Shown piece after piece: positions 48,251 to 57,906 of a stretch of 64,000 bases of DNA. Within the stretch, counting starts at the first letter, position 1; each line of letters begins with the position of its first letter. The DNA comes from Monoplex corrugatus. Its lineage: Eukaryota > Mollusca > Gastropoda > Littorinimorpha > Ranellidae. The notes beneath the pieces are model-generated. The model did no database searches, had not been told where the DNA came from, and saw nothing but the letters and a program-made list of their open reading frames with translations. The stretch is from positions 23,995,340 to 24,059,339 of the forward strand of contig CM060314.1 of NCBI GenBank assembly GCA_030674185.1, in the 5' to 3' direction. The position numbers and the translations under genes are program-made.

Positions 48251-48960
48251 TTAACCCTAACGCACCGTATGCCCGGTTTACCGGGCTGACATAATCAAGT
48301 CAGTATACTGAATGCCCGGTAAACCGGTCTTCTCAAAGCCACATGGATTGATTGCATGTGGGTCTAAAAATAGGCAACCAATCACAGCCAATTCTTTGTT
48401 AGTGCGGGATTTCAATTTTGCAAATCGTGCAGTGCTTTCTTCTTTGTTGTGCACAGAATTTTTCTCATTTTTTTGTGAATTATGAAGCAGTCATGTGAAC
48501 CAAGTGAACCCAGCACTTCAACTGGGAAGAGAGCAAGATCACAGCGTTTCACAACACAACAGGTACTTGAATTAGTGACACTTTCTTCCGATGAAGAGAA
48601 CAAATTCGACAAAGATTACATGCTCAGTAGCAGTGAGAGTGATTCGAGTGAGGATGAAGAAAGTATTGATGAAAGAGGGGAAGGGAGAGGAGTTAGAGAA
48701 GGGAGGCATGTCCCGCAAAGAGCTGATGGCGGAGATCAAAGTGCAGATCCAGATTGGAGTAATCTTTCACTGCAGCTGCTGTTGATTTGAATTTCAATGA
48801 TGATAGCACAGGACCAAAGAACATTCCAGATAATATAACAGATGAAAGTCAGCCTTTCGAATTCCTTTCTCTTTTTGCTGATGACAAGTTTTGGAAGAGG
48901 AGGTCGACATTCTGGGTGGATTGGCATACCAAGGTGGAGTACTGGCGTTAGATCAAAGGT
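48251..48960 (+). mobile_element. Decayed piggyBac-like element, N-terminal part
   Basis: TTAACCCTAACGCACCGTAT starts the element and is followed by two palindromes, GCCCGGTTTACCGGGC and GCCCGGTAAACCGGTC, about 45 bp apart. A frame at 48482-48790 encodes an acidic, Ser-rich N-terminus (MLSSSESDSSEDEESIDE). Further on, ITDESQPFEFLSLFADDKFW resembles the start of the piggyBac transposase domain. The 3' end was not identified. Confidence 0.5.
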
Positions 48961-49603
48961 CTGTCTATAGGCATAGGCTGTATTGTATTCAAGTTTCATG
49001 TGTCTCTTTCAGTTCTTTTCCATGAAATCAATAAATATGCTAGCTATACGATTTTAACCATTTTTTTGCCCAGGAGGCCAGGAAATCGATGCTGTTTTCC
49101 AATGGACATGAGGTCTGAGAGAGTTAATCTTACTCGCAACCCCCAAAGAGGAATATGGGCATGGCCTAACACTAACAGCCCTCTCCCAAATTCCAAGCAA
49201 TGCCGCCAATGGGGACACATATTGTGCAATAGACATATAGTATATATACCCTCAGAATTCTAAGTCCACAAAAACACTTCCGATCACATAGAGTCCATTT
49301 GAGAAAAGAAAAACCTAGTGATCAGCTACAATCTCGTCCCGGCTTTCACAATCAATGCGGCTACTGCTGGATTTTCTGATTCACCGAGACCAAAATGGTG
49401 GCGGCAGCGGCACGTGGATCAGGAATGTCCTCTAAGAGTAAGAATGAACATATGCCATGGCCATCATTACAATCATGTGTCAAACGAAGAAAACTAACCT
49501 AAAAATGAAGGTAAATTAATTACACAGCAATCGTTAATCCGACTATCATATATCATCGAATGTTCCTTTCGTTGTCACCCTGTTTTCGTTACTCATACTC
49601 ACT

Positions 49604-49690
49604 CGATTCCCACGCAACGTAACCTCACCCGGCTGGCTAGTCTTGGCGGAAATTGCACCAACATGTGATAATGGCTGGCGCCCCCTATAC
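49604..49690 (-). other. ABCE1: Possible ABCE1 5' UTR exon and promoter region
   Basis: On the - strand a clean donor (TCGA|GTGAGTATG, last exon base 49603) follows a locally GC-richer stretch that includes GGGGGCGCCAGCCATTATC. Such an exon could splice to the acceptor at 46880. There is no protein evidence, and the start site was not located. Confidence 0.3.
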
Positions 49691-49969
49691 AGTATCGCCC
49701 TCGAAGGGAAGTAATTACGTTGGCAAGCAGTTTTTAAAAACGCATGTGTGCATGTCTAATAAAATGTAACAGAATTGCAACCACGGAAGTAATTATTCAC
49801 CCATTCGATTACCATCCAGGGTGGATCAGAGAACCGAATAAAGCATCGGTTTCTCACAATGCTTTAGAATTATTGAAGGCTTCTTCAAACATTTTTTTAG
49901 CTAGTCTTCGTATACTTTAAGAGTGGTAGGACTTTAAAACTCACTCAACTAACTAACCAACCACGGAAG

Positions 49970-50095
49970 CACCCTGATTGTGGATGGGATCGCCGTCTTA
50001 TTTGTCTGTTGCTCTGACTGCAGGAAGATTATCCGTCTGCCGTATCATTTATGTGGGTGCGGACGTTAAACTCCAAACAAACAAACAATCTAATA
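49970..50095 (+). mobile_element. SINE 3' fragment with (CAAA)n tail
   Basis: GGAAGATTATCCGTCTGCCG + TATCATTTATGTGGGTGCGG + ACGTTAAACTCCAAACAAAC parallels the 3' half of the SINE at 50103-50335. Confidence 0.5.
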
Positions 50096-50102
50096 AAATA
50101 CT

Positions 50103-50335
50103 GCGGGCCCCAGTAGCTCAGTTAGTTTCAGCATCGGATTCACATGCTAATGGTTGTGGGTTCGAATCCCAGGGTGTGCTACATCAAAACTGGTCTTATC
50201 ATTGTCCCAGCTTAACATCATTGTTGTTCTGGATTAAATAAGACCTCCTTCTCTCACTTCCCTGGGATGGTAATCCCCGTCGGCCATATCACTTTATGTT
50301 GGTATTGACGTAAACACTGAACCAAATCAAAATCT
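50103..50335 (+). mobile_element. tRNA-derived SINE
   Basis: The head resembles a tRNA: A-box-like CAGTAGCTCAGTTAG and B-box GGGTTCGAATCCC about 45 bp apart. The body ends ...GACGTAAACACTGAACCAAATC. It matches the reverse-strand copy at 1446-1745. Pol III transcription is expected for the class. Confidence 0.7.
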
Positions 50336-50559
50336 AATAAAATGCATCCCCTCCCTTCGCAAGGGTCACGGCTCAGCTCATTCAGGATGGAAGCTACAAA
50401 ATTTTACGGCTACTTTACAAAAAATTCTTAACGCTATTTCTCATACTGTCTGAGAGTGGTAAGACTTTCAACTCTAGGCTACAAACCGGAACGTCTCATA
50501 CAATGTCATTACGCCGACGGACTCTCGTCCCGTGCTTGCTTTTGGTTCTCAGCACGTCA

Positions 50560-52632
50560 TCATCATCATCATCATCAGGTGCCCTGCCGCATGGCGTTGG
50601 CGATCATGGACTCCATCTGCCTCTATCTCTCGTTGCCCTAGCATCTCCCCCACCCTCCCCGTCCCCAGCCACTCTGCAAGTCCGTCCAGCATTTTCTCCC
50701 TGGGTCTACCCGGTGCTCTCTTTCCCTCCAGCTTTCCCGTTGTGACCAGGTGCTCCAAATCCCCCTTCCTCACAAGCCTATAAATGTTGCCTGTCTTTTC
50801 TTAATCTTCCTTATGAGTGATCTACTTGTGTCTGCCTCCATCAAGACTGTCTCGTTTGTTTTCTTTGCTGCCCATGGAACCCTCAACATTCTTCTTAGAA
50901 ACCACATCTCGGTTGCCTCAATCTTGTTCTGGCTTTGTTTGTCCACGCCTCGCATCCGTACAACAGTATTGGTTCTATATAACATTCAAGAACTCTCTTC
51001 CTGATGTTAATTGATAGCCATTTGTTGGTAAGAATGCTTGTCATCTTCTTGAATGTTGTTTTGGCTTGGCCGATTCTGCCGGCTATTTCTGATGTGCATC
51101 TGTCGTCTGATGAAATGATCATTCCCAGGTATTTGAATTTATCAATCTGTGTCAAGGTTGTGCCAATTGCTGTTGTTTTGCATGAGGGGATTTCATGTTT
51201 TTTACTGATCACCATGACTTCAGTCTTCCTACTGTTTAGTTCCAGCCCCTTACCTTTGCTTTCTATTTCTAGTATATTCACAAGGTTTTGTAGGTCTCTT
51301 TCACTTTCTGCAATTAGCACGGTGTCATCTGCATATCGAATGTTGTTTATCATTTTCCCTCCAACCTTTAATCCAGGGTCTTCTTCTAGGTTTCTCATAA
51401 TGTTTTCGCTGTAAAGTGAAAACAGATCTGGTGACAAAACACAACCCTGTCTGACTCCTCTTTTGATATTTTGGAAAGAGCTTACATTGTTTCTATTCTC
51501 ATTGCAGCTGTTTGTTCCCAGTACATATTTCTGATTATTCGTAGATCTTTTCAATCAACATTGAGTCTCTCCAGTTGGTTGATCAATTCATCATGTCTTA
51601 CCCGATCGAAAGCCTTGGTGTAGTCAACAAAGCATAAATACAAATCCTTATTCATCTCATTTGACCTCTCTATGATAGTTCTTAGGATGTATATGGCATT
51701 AAAAGTTCATTTCCCTTCCACAAATCCACACTGTTCTTCTGCTATTTCTCTTTTGATTCTATTCCTTGTCTTCATCACGACTATTCTTAACAGGATTTTT
51801 GTTACATCAAACTGATTGTGCGATGGAGTTCGCATTCTATAGCCCCTGTCTTTTTGGAAGTGCAATGAAAATTGATTTTGACATATCTTTGGGGATTTTT
51901 CCAGTGTCGTAAATTTCATTTAGGAGGACTGTTATTTTTTCTATGCCAAATTCCTCCAGGGCTTCAATCATCTCTGTAGTAATGTTGTCTGGTCCTGGGG
52001 CTTTTCCCGGTTTCATCTTTTTCAGTGCCGCTCTAACTTCATCTTTCATTATGGGTGGTCCTTCAAAGTTCTTTTTTATAATGTGTTCTTCGTTTCTGTC
52101 ATCCTCAAAAAGGTGTTAATTTACTCTCCCCATCTGTCTAATATCTTTTCTTTTTCCATGATGAGCGTGCCATCTTTCGATTTCAAGCAACCAGTTGATG
52201 TGCATATATTTTTTCTGTGGACAATTTCTTCAATTCGTCTGTACATACCCTGAGGATCCGTTTTGTGTCGGTCTTCCATTTCTTTGCACTTTGATTTCAG
52301 CCAAGCTTCCTTAGCTTCATTGCACCTATTCCTGATCTCCTTGTTTATCTTCCTGTATATCTTCCCATTTCTCTTTGCCTTCCTCCTTTCCTCCATCAAG
52401 CCCAAAATTTCATTAGTCATCCAGTTCTTTTTTGCTTTTTTTATCTGCTTTAGGGATTTCTTCACAAGCTTCATTTATCGAATTCCTCAGCTTTGTCCAT
52501 TGTTCCTCACTGTCACCAGCGTCTTCCAGAGCATTGAATTTGTTTTGAACATGTACATTAAATTTTTTACGTATCACTTCATCTGTCTTTAAGAGTCCAA
52601 GGTTTAATTTGATGTTGTTTTTGGTCTGTTTC
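50560..52632 (-). mobile_element. RTE-like LINE, 5' truncated, with 10-bp target-site duplication
   Basis: Exact direct repeats CAGCACGTCA flank it at 50550-50559 and 52633-52642. The 3' (low-coordinate) end carries the (CAT)n tail on the + strand. On the - strand it keeps RT and C-terminal regions in several broken frames, but no endonuclease. Placement near RTE is by tail type and RT style only. Confidence 0.85.
50585..52632 (-). pseudogene. Broken reverse transcriptase of RTE-like LINE
   Basis: Successive - strand frames read KKMKPGKAPGPDNITTEMIE (about 52020), GVRQGCVLSPDLFSLYSENI, IRYADDTVLIAESERDLQNL (YADD active site, within 50895-51554) and then the C-terminal GKLEGKRAPGRPREKMLDGL. 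At least three frameshifts separate them. The reading direction matches the fragments at 2916-3371 and 5657-5980, which are the same family. Confidence 0.82.
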
Positions 52633-52642
52633 CAGCACGTCA

Positions 52643-53221
52643 GGGGAGGGGAGGGGAATAACAATGTTATGAGCTTATTTTGAAACGATCCTTATCGTTA
52701 GTACTCATACACATTTAGAGTGGTAGGACTTTAAATAAACGTTACAAAACGGAGGCCTCATAAATGAACTCGGTCGTTCCTTTCCACTCAATTTGCTTTG
52801 TTGTTGTTGTTGTTGTTTTATTAACTAAGGCAGATTACTACTTGATTATTGGGCTGAAGTCCAGTACCCCTGTGTTTCTTTCTTTCTTCTTTGCTTTTTT
52901 TAAATTAAACTGCAGCCCTTTTAAGTCATTTTTAGTTTTGATAATACGAGAAACCATTGAGTCAAATGTGTGTCTGCATGTGTGTGCTTCATTCAAAGAA
53001 AGTTTTTAGTTCTACGATTTTTTTTTTTTTTTTTTTGGTTACATGTATACTACACGTCATTATTGAAGGGCCAGGAACGTTTTTGAGTCAATTTTTGAAA
53101 GGAGAAATAACCTATTTTCTCTTACTCTTTTCTCCAATTCGTTGCCGTAACTGAATGGATAAGAGCTCAGACAACATTGCAGTTTCCTTTTGGCACGTGT
53201 TTGGGGATTTGCCGATTTGCA
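52643..53221. other. Non-coding interval
   Basis: T-rich sequence between the LINE and the Tc1 start codon. An AGAGTGGTAGGACTTTAAA motif near 52718 also occurs near 49920 and, altered, at 50453. The left end of the Tc1 element should lie here but was not resolved. Confidence 0.3.
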
Positions 53222-53322
53222 ATGGGCGGCCCAAGGAAGACAATTTCCACACGACGGATGACGGATGAGCAGCGGGGGAGAGCCCTCGCTCTGCTTGATG
53301 GTAGAAAGAAACTCTTAGGGAG

Positions 53323-53456
53323 AGCTAGACAACAGAAGGTCTTCAGAGAAGTAACCCCCTTTAGACAAGTGTTTCGGCCCTGAATTCCTTACACTCTCGG
53401 GGGGGCCGGGCCACATCCAGGTCATGACTCCTGGATGCCCTTCTGCTGTTGTCTAT
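53323..53456 (-). other. Hairpin-rich 3' end of the R2/NeSL-type element
   Basis: CATCCAGG (53414-53421) pairs with CCTGGATG (53430-53437). TAGACAACAGAAG (53326-53338) is nearly inverted at 53440-53455 (CTTCTGCTGTTGTCTA). In R2-class elements, 3' UTR structure is what the RT recognises; the role here is inference. Confidence 0.55.
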
Positions 53457-53504
53457 TTTTTCTTCCTTTTTTTTTTTTTTTTTTTTTCTTTTTTTTTTTT
53501 TTTC

Positions 53505-53583
53505 CACGCCGGGGATCGAACCTGGGCGATTCTGCGCTTCAGAACTGCGGTACGCGGTTTTACCAATGTGCTAACGGGGCACA
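53505..53583 (-). other. tRNA-like segment in retrotransposon 3' UTR
   Basis: On the - strand there is GTTAGCACATTGGTAAAACC (A-box-like) and GGTTCGATCCCC (near-perfect B box), with a plausible anticodon arm TTCT-GAAGCGC-AGAA. The D-arm spacing is abnormal, so it is unlikely to be a working tRNA gene. It may be a captured SINE head or a 3' UTR structure. Confidence 0.5.
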
Positions 53584-53600
53584 CATCATCTGTAGGGAAT

Positions 53601-56600
53601 TTAATCCTTATGAAGTTCACTTTTTTGGTTCCTCCTTGCCCAGATCCAGCTTGAGCTCCTTTCTGCTGCCTCTGCCATCGCTTTAAGGGCTCTAGTCCTC
53701 TTCTTCCCAGAAATGGCGAGTTGTTTCATGAGATCATAAGCGGAGGTGCCCACAAACCCTCTTGCCCCGACCTCTATGGCGAAGATTTTGACCCGCAGAC
53801 CTGCTTTCTTCAGGGTGCTGGCAAGACCGGCGTATTTTTCGGTCTTGTAGATATGTGCTTCTTCCATTCTGCTTTCGTATGGCACAGTGAGTTCTATCAG
53901 AATCACTTGTTTCGAGGAGTCAGAGTGGAGAGCGATGTCTGGTCTCATGCCTGTCTTGCTGATGACATCTGGGTAATTTCTCCACTCTGGGAGGTCTGCT
54001 GTACACTCCCAGTCGACTGCTCCATCCAGAAGACCCTTTGGCAATGTGCTGGTTGTCATAGCCCTTTCGGGCCAGACCTGTTTCCCTCCTGCTTTGTAGA
54101 ACGTTGTCATAGCAATTGGTGCGTTTGGGGTCATGGTTTTTTCGCTAACCACATCTGTGATCACTTTCAGAACTTGGTTGTGCCTCCATGTATACCTTCC
54201 TTGGGCTAGCGCTACTTTGCAAGAGCTTAGGACATGTTCCACTGTTTGTTTCTTCTGACAGAGCGGACATGCTGGGTCGTCTGCTTTCCCCCATTTCACT
54301 AAGTTTGCATTCGAGGGGAGCAGGTCATATACAGATCTGAGGAGGAAGCTTATCCTTAGAGGAGCCATGTGCCACATATCGTTCCAGCTGAGACTTCTTT
54401 GGAGTGCACTGTCCCATGTTGTCCATTGCCCCTGTTGACTTTGCTGGACTGCCTTCTGCACTCTTTTGACATCTTCTTCTTCCTTCAACTCCTGTATGAT
54501 CATGTCTCTTTTTTCCTTCCCTTTGGCTTTGGACCACCACTGCATTTTTGTTGCTCCCAGTCCCTGTCTGTTGGTTTGCGTGTGTCCAATTATTTCTTTG
54601 ATGCTGAGGTTTCTCTTGGCATTGTTTACAGCCTCTTGGACTTTCCACTTTCTGCCAGTTCTCAGCTTTGGATGAACTGCTCTCACGATATTGTCCTCCG
54701 ATTCCTCCAGCATGCTCAACAGTCTTGCTTTTCCAACTTTGTATTCCTCCACTATGGATTTCAGAGGTAGCTTCAGCATTGCTTGACGACAGTAGAATGC
54801 AACATCAGTGAGACCAGGTGGGACACCGAGCCATTTTCTTGTGTATTTGTTGATTTTGGCTTCCATTGCTTCGACTGTGCTGGTGCAAATGTCATAGATT
54901 AGCAGTGGCCACAGCAGCTTTGGTATCAGCATGAACTGTAGACACCAGACTTTGTATTTGCCTGGCAGTCCGCAGTTATCTATTTTCTTCAGGCCTTCTT
55001 CTGCTGTTTGCTTGGTTTCACATCCCCTTTGTGTGTCTTTCAGGGAGTCATCATACCATCTTCCGAGACTTTTTACTGGCTCTTCTGTGACAGTGGGGAT
55101 GGCTTGGTTGGCTACCATGAATTTGACTGAATCTGCCACTTTTCCTTTTCGCAGTGAGAGACTTCGGGATTTCTTAGGTTTGAACCTCATTCTTGAAGAG
55201 GCCACCAGCTCATCCAGCTGCTTTAAGATTTGGTGTGTCTCTTCCTCATCCGTGGACAAGACTGTTGTGTCATCCATGAAAGCTTTCAGAGGAGGCATCT
55301 GGTATCCATCTCCCAGATTCACTGGACCTGAACTCTTCATTGCAGCTTTCAAGATGACTTCCATTGCCAACACGAACAGTATGGGAGAGATTGCACAGCC
55401 CATTGCAATGCCCACCTCTAGGTCTATCCAGTCCGTGGTGTATTCTTTGGTAGAGAACCGCATTGAGAACCCTTGGAAATACTTCCTCAGCATTGTTCGG
55501 ATGTTTTCTGGGATGTGATACATTTCAAGAGCCAGCTGGATCATATCGTGTGGAACTGATCCATATGCATTCGCCAGATCAAGCCAAACTACGTCAATGT
55601 CTCTCTTCTCTGTTCTTGCTTTTTGGATGGCACCCCAAATCAACGTGGCATGTTCCAAGCATCCAGGCATTCCTGGTATGCCTCCCTTTTGGACTGACAT
55701 ATCCAGATACTTGTTTTCAGTCAGGTATTTTGTCAATCTTGCTGCCATAACAGAGAAGAAGATTTTCCCCTCGACGTTCAGAAGTGATATTGGCCTGAAC
55801 TGATTGATGCTGCTGGAGTTCTGCTCCTTCGGAATGTACACTCCTTCAGCTCTCATCCATTGGTCGCTGATCTTCTGGTTCCTCCATGCTGATCGAATCA
55901 TCTTGTGGAGCCACTCGAGCACTTTTGGGCATTTCTTGTAGAGCAGGTATGGTATTCCGTTTGGTCCAGGTGCTGACTTGGCTCTGGCTTTCTTTACTAC
56001 GTTCTTCACTTCATCCAGTGTTGGTGGTTTGTTATTGAATTTTCCTTCTGGCGCTGCAGGCCAAACCAGATTTTGGATTTCAAGTGGTGCCTCGCGCTGA
56101 GAATCGGAATATGTTTCCCTGAGATGCTGCTCTAGGGTTTCCTTGCCCACTGTGAGAGTCCCTGATTTGGGTTGTTCAAACAGCTTTCTTGCAAAGTCAA
56201 AGGGATCTTTGAAGAAACGATCTTGAGTCTTCTTTTTGCTCTTTCTTCGCCTTGCTGATTCCACTTTGCTGAGAGCATTGTGTTTGGCCTTCAGATCTTT
56301 CCAGAGTTCCAGGAGCCCTTGCTTCTCGAATTCTGAGGCAGTTTTCATTCGCTTTTTAAGCTTCCTTTTCTCCCTCCGGATGCTCTCCATCTGTTGCTGT
56401 CTTCTGGATTTCTGGGGAGGCGTTTTTGTCTTTGGCTGCTTCACTCCATAAGTGTCCCTGCAGATAGAGTATATGATGTCTCCGTATGTGTCAAGTTTGT
56501 GTTCCAGCGTACTGTTCCCTATTAGCGCATTCAGCTTAAGGACAAGTTCCTCATCTAATTTCTCCCATTGTTCTTTTGCACCGGCAGGCGGCAAATTGAG

Positions 56601-56930
56601 TTTTCCACGTTTGGCGTTAAGAGCTTGTGCAAAATCCGCATCAGAACCGTCAGCGTGGATGTCCTTGGCACTATGGTTTAATTCCTGGCCTTGGTCATCC
56701 AACGTCTCACCTGCTATCGCAGTGCGCTGCTGCTGGTTCGTATGTGTCTTCAAACAGCCCATTTTTGTCCTGTGGATCTTCATGCCGCGTTTGGTGGTGA
56801 ATCTCCTTCCACACGCACACGGAAATTCCAACTGGTCATCAATCATGGTCCGTTGTGCGTTTCCAGTCGTGATGGAGTCAGTGCCGATGGATTCATCATT
56901 CTCTCCCCCTTTCGGTGAATCCTGGGAGCA
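53601..56930 (-). CDS. R2/NeSL-type reverse transcriptase with restriction-like endonuclease, 5' partial
   Basis: One uninterrupted frame of 1109 codons inside the element. Residues are counted from 56930. A C2HC zinc finger (CxC at 38-40, His 53, Cys 59) should bind DNA. A basic coiled region at about 175-235 follows. The RT domain has FRPISLLNVEGK, VVWLDLANAYGS (Asp 451) and the active site FMDD at 551-554. A thumb region and a CCHC knuckle (C888, C891, H899, C904) follow, then the restriction-like endonuclease RPDIAL...ILIELTVP...K (Asp 998, Glu 1013, Lys 1029). FMDD is unusual, since most LINEs read YADD or FADD. The frame continues into Tc1 antisense sequence upstream, so the native start is lost or unclear. 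Clade (R2, NeSL, HERO) is not settled. Confidence 0.9.
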   Translation of the reverse strand, partial: CSQDSPKGGENDESIGTDSITTGNAQRTMIDDQLEFPCACGRRFTTKRGMKIHRTKMGCLKTHTNQQQRTAIAGETLDDQGQELNHSAKDIHADGSDADFAQALNAKRGKLNLPPAGAKEQWEKLDEELVLKLNALIGNSTLEHKLDTYGDIIYSICRDTYGVKQPKTKTPPQKSRRQQQMESIRREKRKLKKRMKTASEFEKQGLLELWKDLKAKHNALSKVESARRRKSKKKTQDRFFKDPFDFARKLFEQPKSGTLTVGKETLEQHLRETYSDSQREAPLEIQNLVWPAAPEGKFNNKPPTLDEVKNVVKKARAKSAPGPNGIPYLLYKKCPKVLEWLHKMIRSAWRNQKISDQWMRAEGVYIPKEQNSSSINQFRPISLLNVEGKIFFSVMAARLTKYLTENKYLDMSVQKGGIPGMPGCLEHATLIWGAIQKARTEKRDIDVVWLDLANAYGSVPHDMIQLALEMYHIPENIRTMLRKYFQGFSMRFSTKEYTTDWIDLEVGIAMGCAISPILFVLAMEVILKAAMKSSGPVNLGDGYQMPPLKAFMDDTTVLSTDEEETHQILKQLDELVASSRMRFKPKKSRSLSLRKGKVADSVKFMVANQAIPTVTEEPVKSLGRWYDDSLKDTQRGCETKQTAEEGLKKIDNCGLPGKYKVWCLQFMLIPKLLWPLLIYDICTSTVEAMEAKINKYTRKWLGVPPGLTDVAFYCRQAMLKLPLKSIVEEYKVGKARLLSMLEESEDNIVRAVHPKLRTGRKWKVQEAVNNAKRNLSIKEIIGHTQTNRQGLGATKMQWWSKAKGKEKRDMIIQELKEEEDVKRVQKAVQQSQQGQWTTWDSALQRSLSWNDMWHMAPLRISFLLRSVYDLLPSNANLVKWGKADDPACPLCQKKQTVEHVLSSCKVALAQGRYTWRHNQVLKVITDVVSEKTMTPNAPIAMTTFYKAGGKQVWPERAMTTSTLPKGLLDGAVDWECTADLPEWRNYPDVISKTGMRPDIALHSDSSKQVILIELTVPYESRMEEAHIYKTEKYAGLASTLKKAGLRVKIFAIEVGARGFVGTSAYDLMKQLAISGKKRTRALKAMAEAAERSSSWIWARRNQKSELHKD

Positions 56931-56931
56931 T

Positions 56932-57906
56932 CTTGATGAAGGCCTAGCGCAGCGGGAAGTTGCTAGACGACTTGAAGTGTCGCATTCCACAATCCAGAGA
57001 CTGCTGGAGCGCTTCAATGAGACTGGAGCAGTCCAGGAAAGGCGTCACACGGGTCGACCCAGAGTAACGACAAGACAGCAAGACCGCTACCTTGCCCTCT
57101 CCGTCCTGAGGGAAAGGGCATCCACTGCGGTGACCTTGAGGGGTCAGCTGAGGGACGCAACAGGTGCTAACATCAGCTGCAGCACGGTGAGAAGACGGCT
57201 ACATGAGGCAAACTTGAGGTCACGGAGACCGGCCGTCCGACCCGTGCTGTCACCGGTCAACAGAGTGCGCCGCATGACCTGGGCCAGGGAGCACGTGACC
57301 TGGACAAGGCAACAGTGGGCCCGGGTCTTGTTTTCGGATGAGTCCAGGTTCACCCTGACCTTTAACGATGGCCGGGCTCGGGTGTGGCGACGTCAAGGGG
57401 AGAGGTTCGCTGACGCCACTGTCCAAGAGCATAACCGGTACGGCGGCGGGTCGGTGATGGTGTGGGGTGGCATGAGCCGTGGTACCCGGACCCCCCTGCT
57501 CCCCATTGACGGCATCCTGAACGGGGTCCGGTACCGGGACGAGGTTCTGGCGGCCGTGGCACTGCCTGCGCTTGTGGACCTTGGTCAAGGCGCCATCTTC
57601 CAGGACGACAATGCACCTGCGCATCGAGCACGCCTTGTGACCGACTTCCTGGAGCAGCATGAAGTCGTCCGTATGGCCTGGCCAGCGTGCTCACCTGACC
57701 TGAACCCAATTGAACACCTCTGGGATGTGCTCGGGAGGCGCATCAGGGACAACCACCCCCCACCGGGCACCCTGGCCAGGCTGGTCGACATCCTGCAGAT
57801 CGAGTGGGCGGCCATCCCTCAGGACACACTCCGTACCCTTGTGGGGTCGATGCATCGGCGCTGTGAAGCATGCATCCAGGCTCGGGGCGGACACACGCGA
57901 TATTGA
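56932..57906 (+). CDS. Tc1-like transposase, main (C-terminal) segment with DD34E core
   Basis: The open frame starts inside the transposase at LDEGLAQREVARR, the second half of the first helix-turn-helix, and runs uninterrupted to TGA at 57904-57906. The upstream start codon has been displaced 3.6 kb by the insertion. The triad is D in LFSDE, D in QDDN and E in PIEHLW. It is high GC and free of stops or shifts, so it was intact before disruption. Confidence 0.9.
   Translation, partial: LDEGLAQREVARRLEVSHSTIQRLLERFNETGAVQERRHTGRPRVTTRQQDRYLALSVLRERASTAVTLRGQLRDATGANISCSTVRRRLHEANLRSRRPAVRPVLSPVNRVRRMTWAREHVTWTRQQWARVLFSDESRFTLTFNDGRARVWRRQGERFADATVQEHNRYGGGSVMVWGGMSRGTRTPLLPIDGILNGVRYRDEVLAAVALPALVDLGQGAIFQDDNAPAHRARLVTDFLEQHEVVRMAWPACSPDLNPIEHLWDVLGRRIRDNHPPPGTLARLVDILQIEWAAIPQDTLRTLVGSMHRRCEACIQARGGHTRY

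Larger units (their letters stand above)
53301..56931 (-). mobile_element. R2/NeSL-type non-LTR retrotransposon (restriction-like endonuclease class)
   Basis: The 3631-bp insertion is bounded by CTTGATG at 53294-53300 and 56932-56938. The - strand holds one long ORF and a ~300-bp 3' UTR with a tRNA-like segment, A-runs and hairpins. The 5' end enters the ORF directly, so the copy is probably 5' truncated. Elements of this class prime reverse transcription at a nick made by their own C-terminal endonuclease. Confidence 0.9.
53222..57906 (+). pseudogene. Tc1-like transposase gene split by a retrotransposon
   Basis: The first 26 codons are at 53222-53300 (RRMTDEQRGRALALLD, the start of the N-terminal helix-turn-helix). 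The rest is at 56932-57906. Removing the insertion and one copy of the 7-bp CTTGATG repeat leaves 1047 nt, a continuous frame of 348 residues plus stop. Features: HTH (GLAQREVARRLEVSHSTIQR), a GRPR-type hook (HTGRPRVTTRQQ), and catalytic residues in LFSDESRFT, FQDDNAPAH and SPDLNPIEHLW. The last two are spaced as DD34E. The right part is markedly GC-rich compared with its surroundings, suggesting a recent arrival. Tc1 transposases cut and paste at TA sites. Inverted repeats were not resolved. Confidence 0.92.

Noticed and set aside
49394..49437. + strand start with good Kozak context (ACCAAAATGGTGG) and a donor (AAGA|GTAAGA)
   Set aside because: The short peptide MVAAAARGSGMSSK is not recognised and no following exon was found. 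It may be a YY1-type promoter motif.
53505..53583. Functional tRNA gene
   Set aside because: The B box is good but the D-arm is stretched by about 8 nt and the acceptor stem does not close; called tRNA-like only.
56452..56931. N-terminal extension of the Tc1 frame (about 160 codons)
   Set aside because: It is antisense to the retrotransposon ORF; the true Tc1 start lies at 53222 across the insertion.
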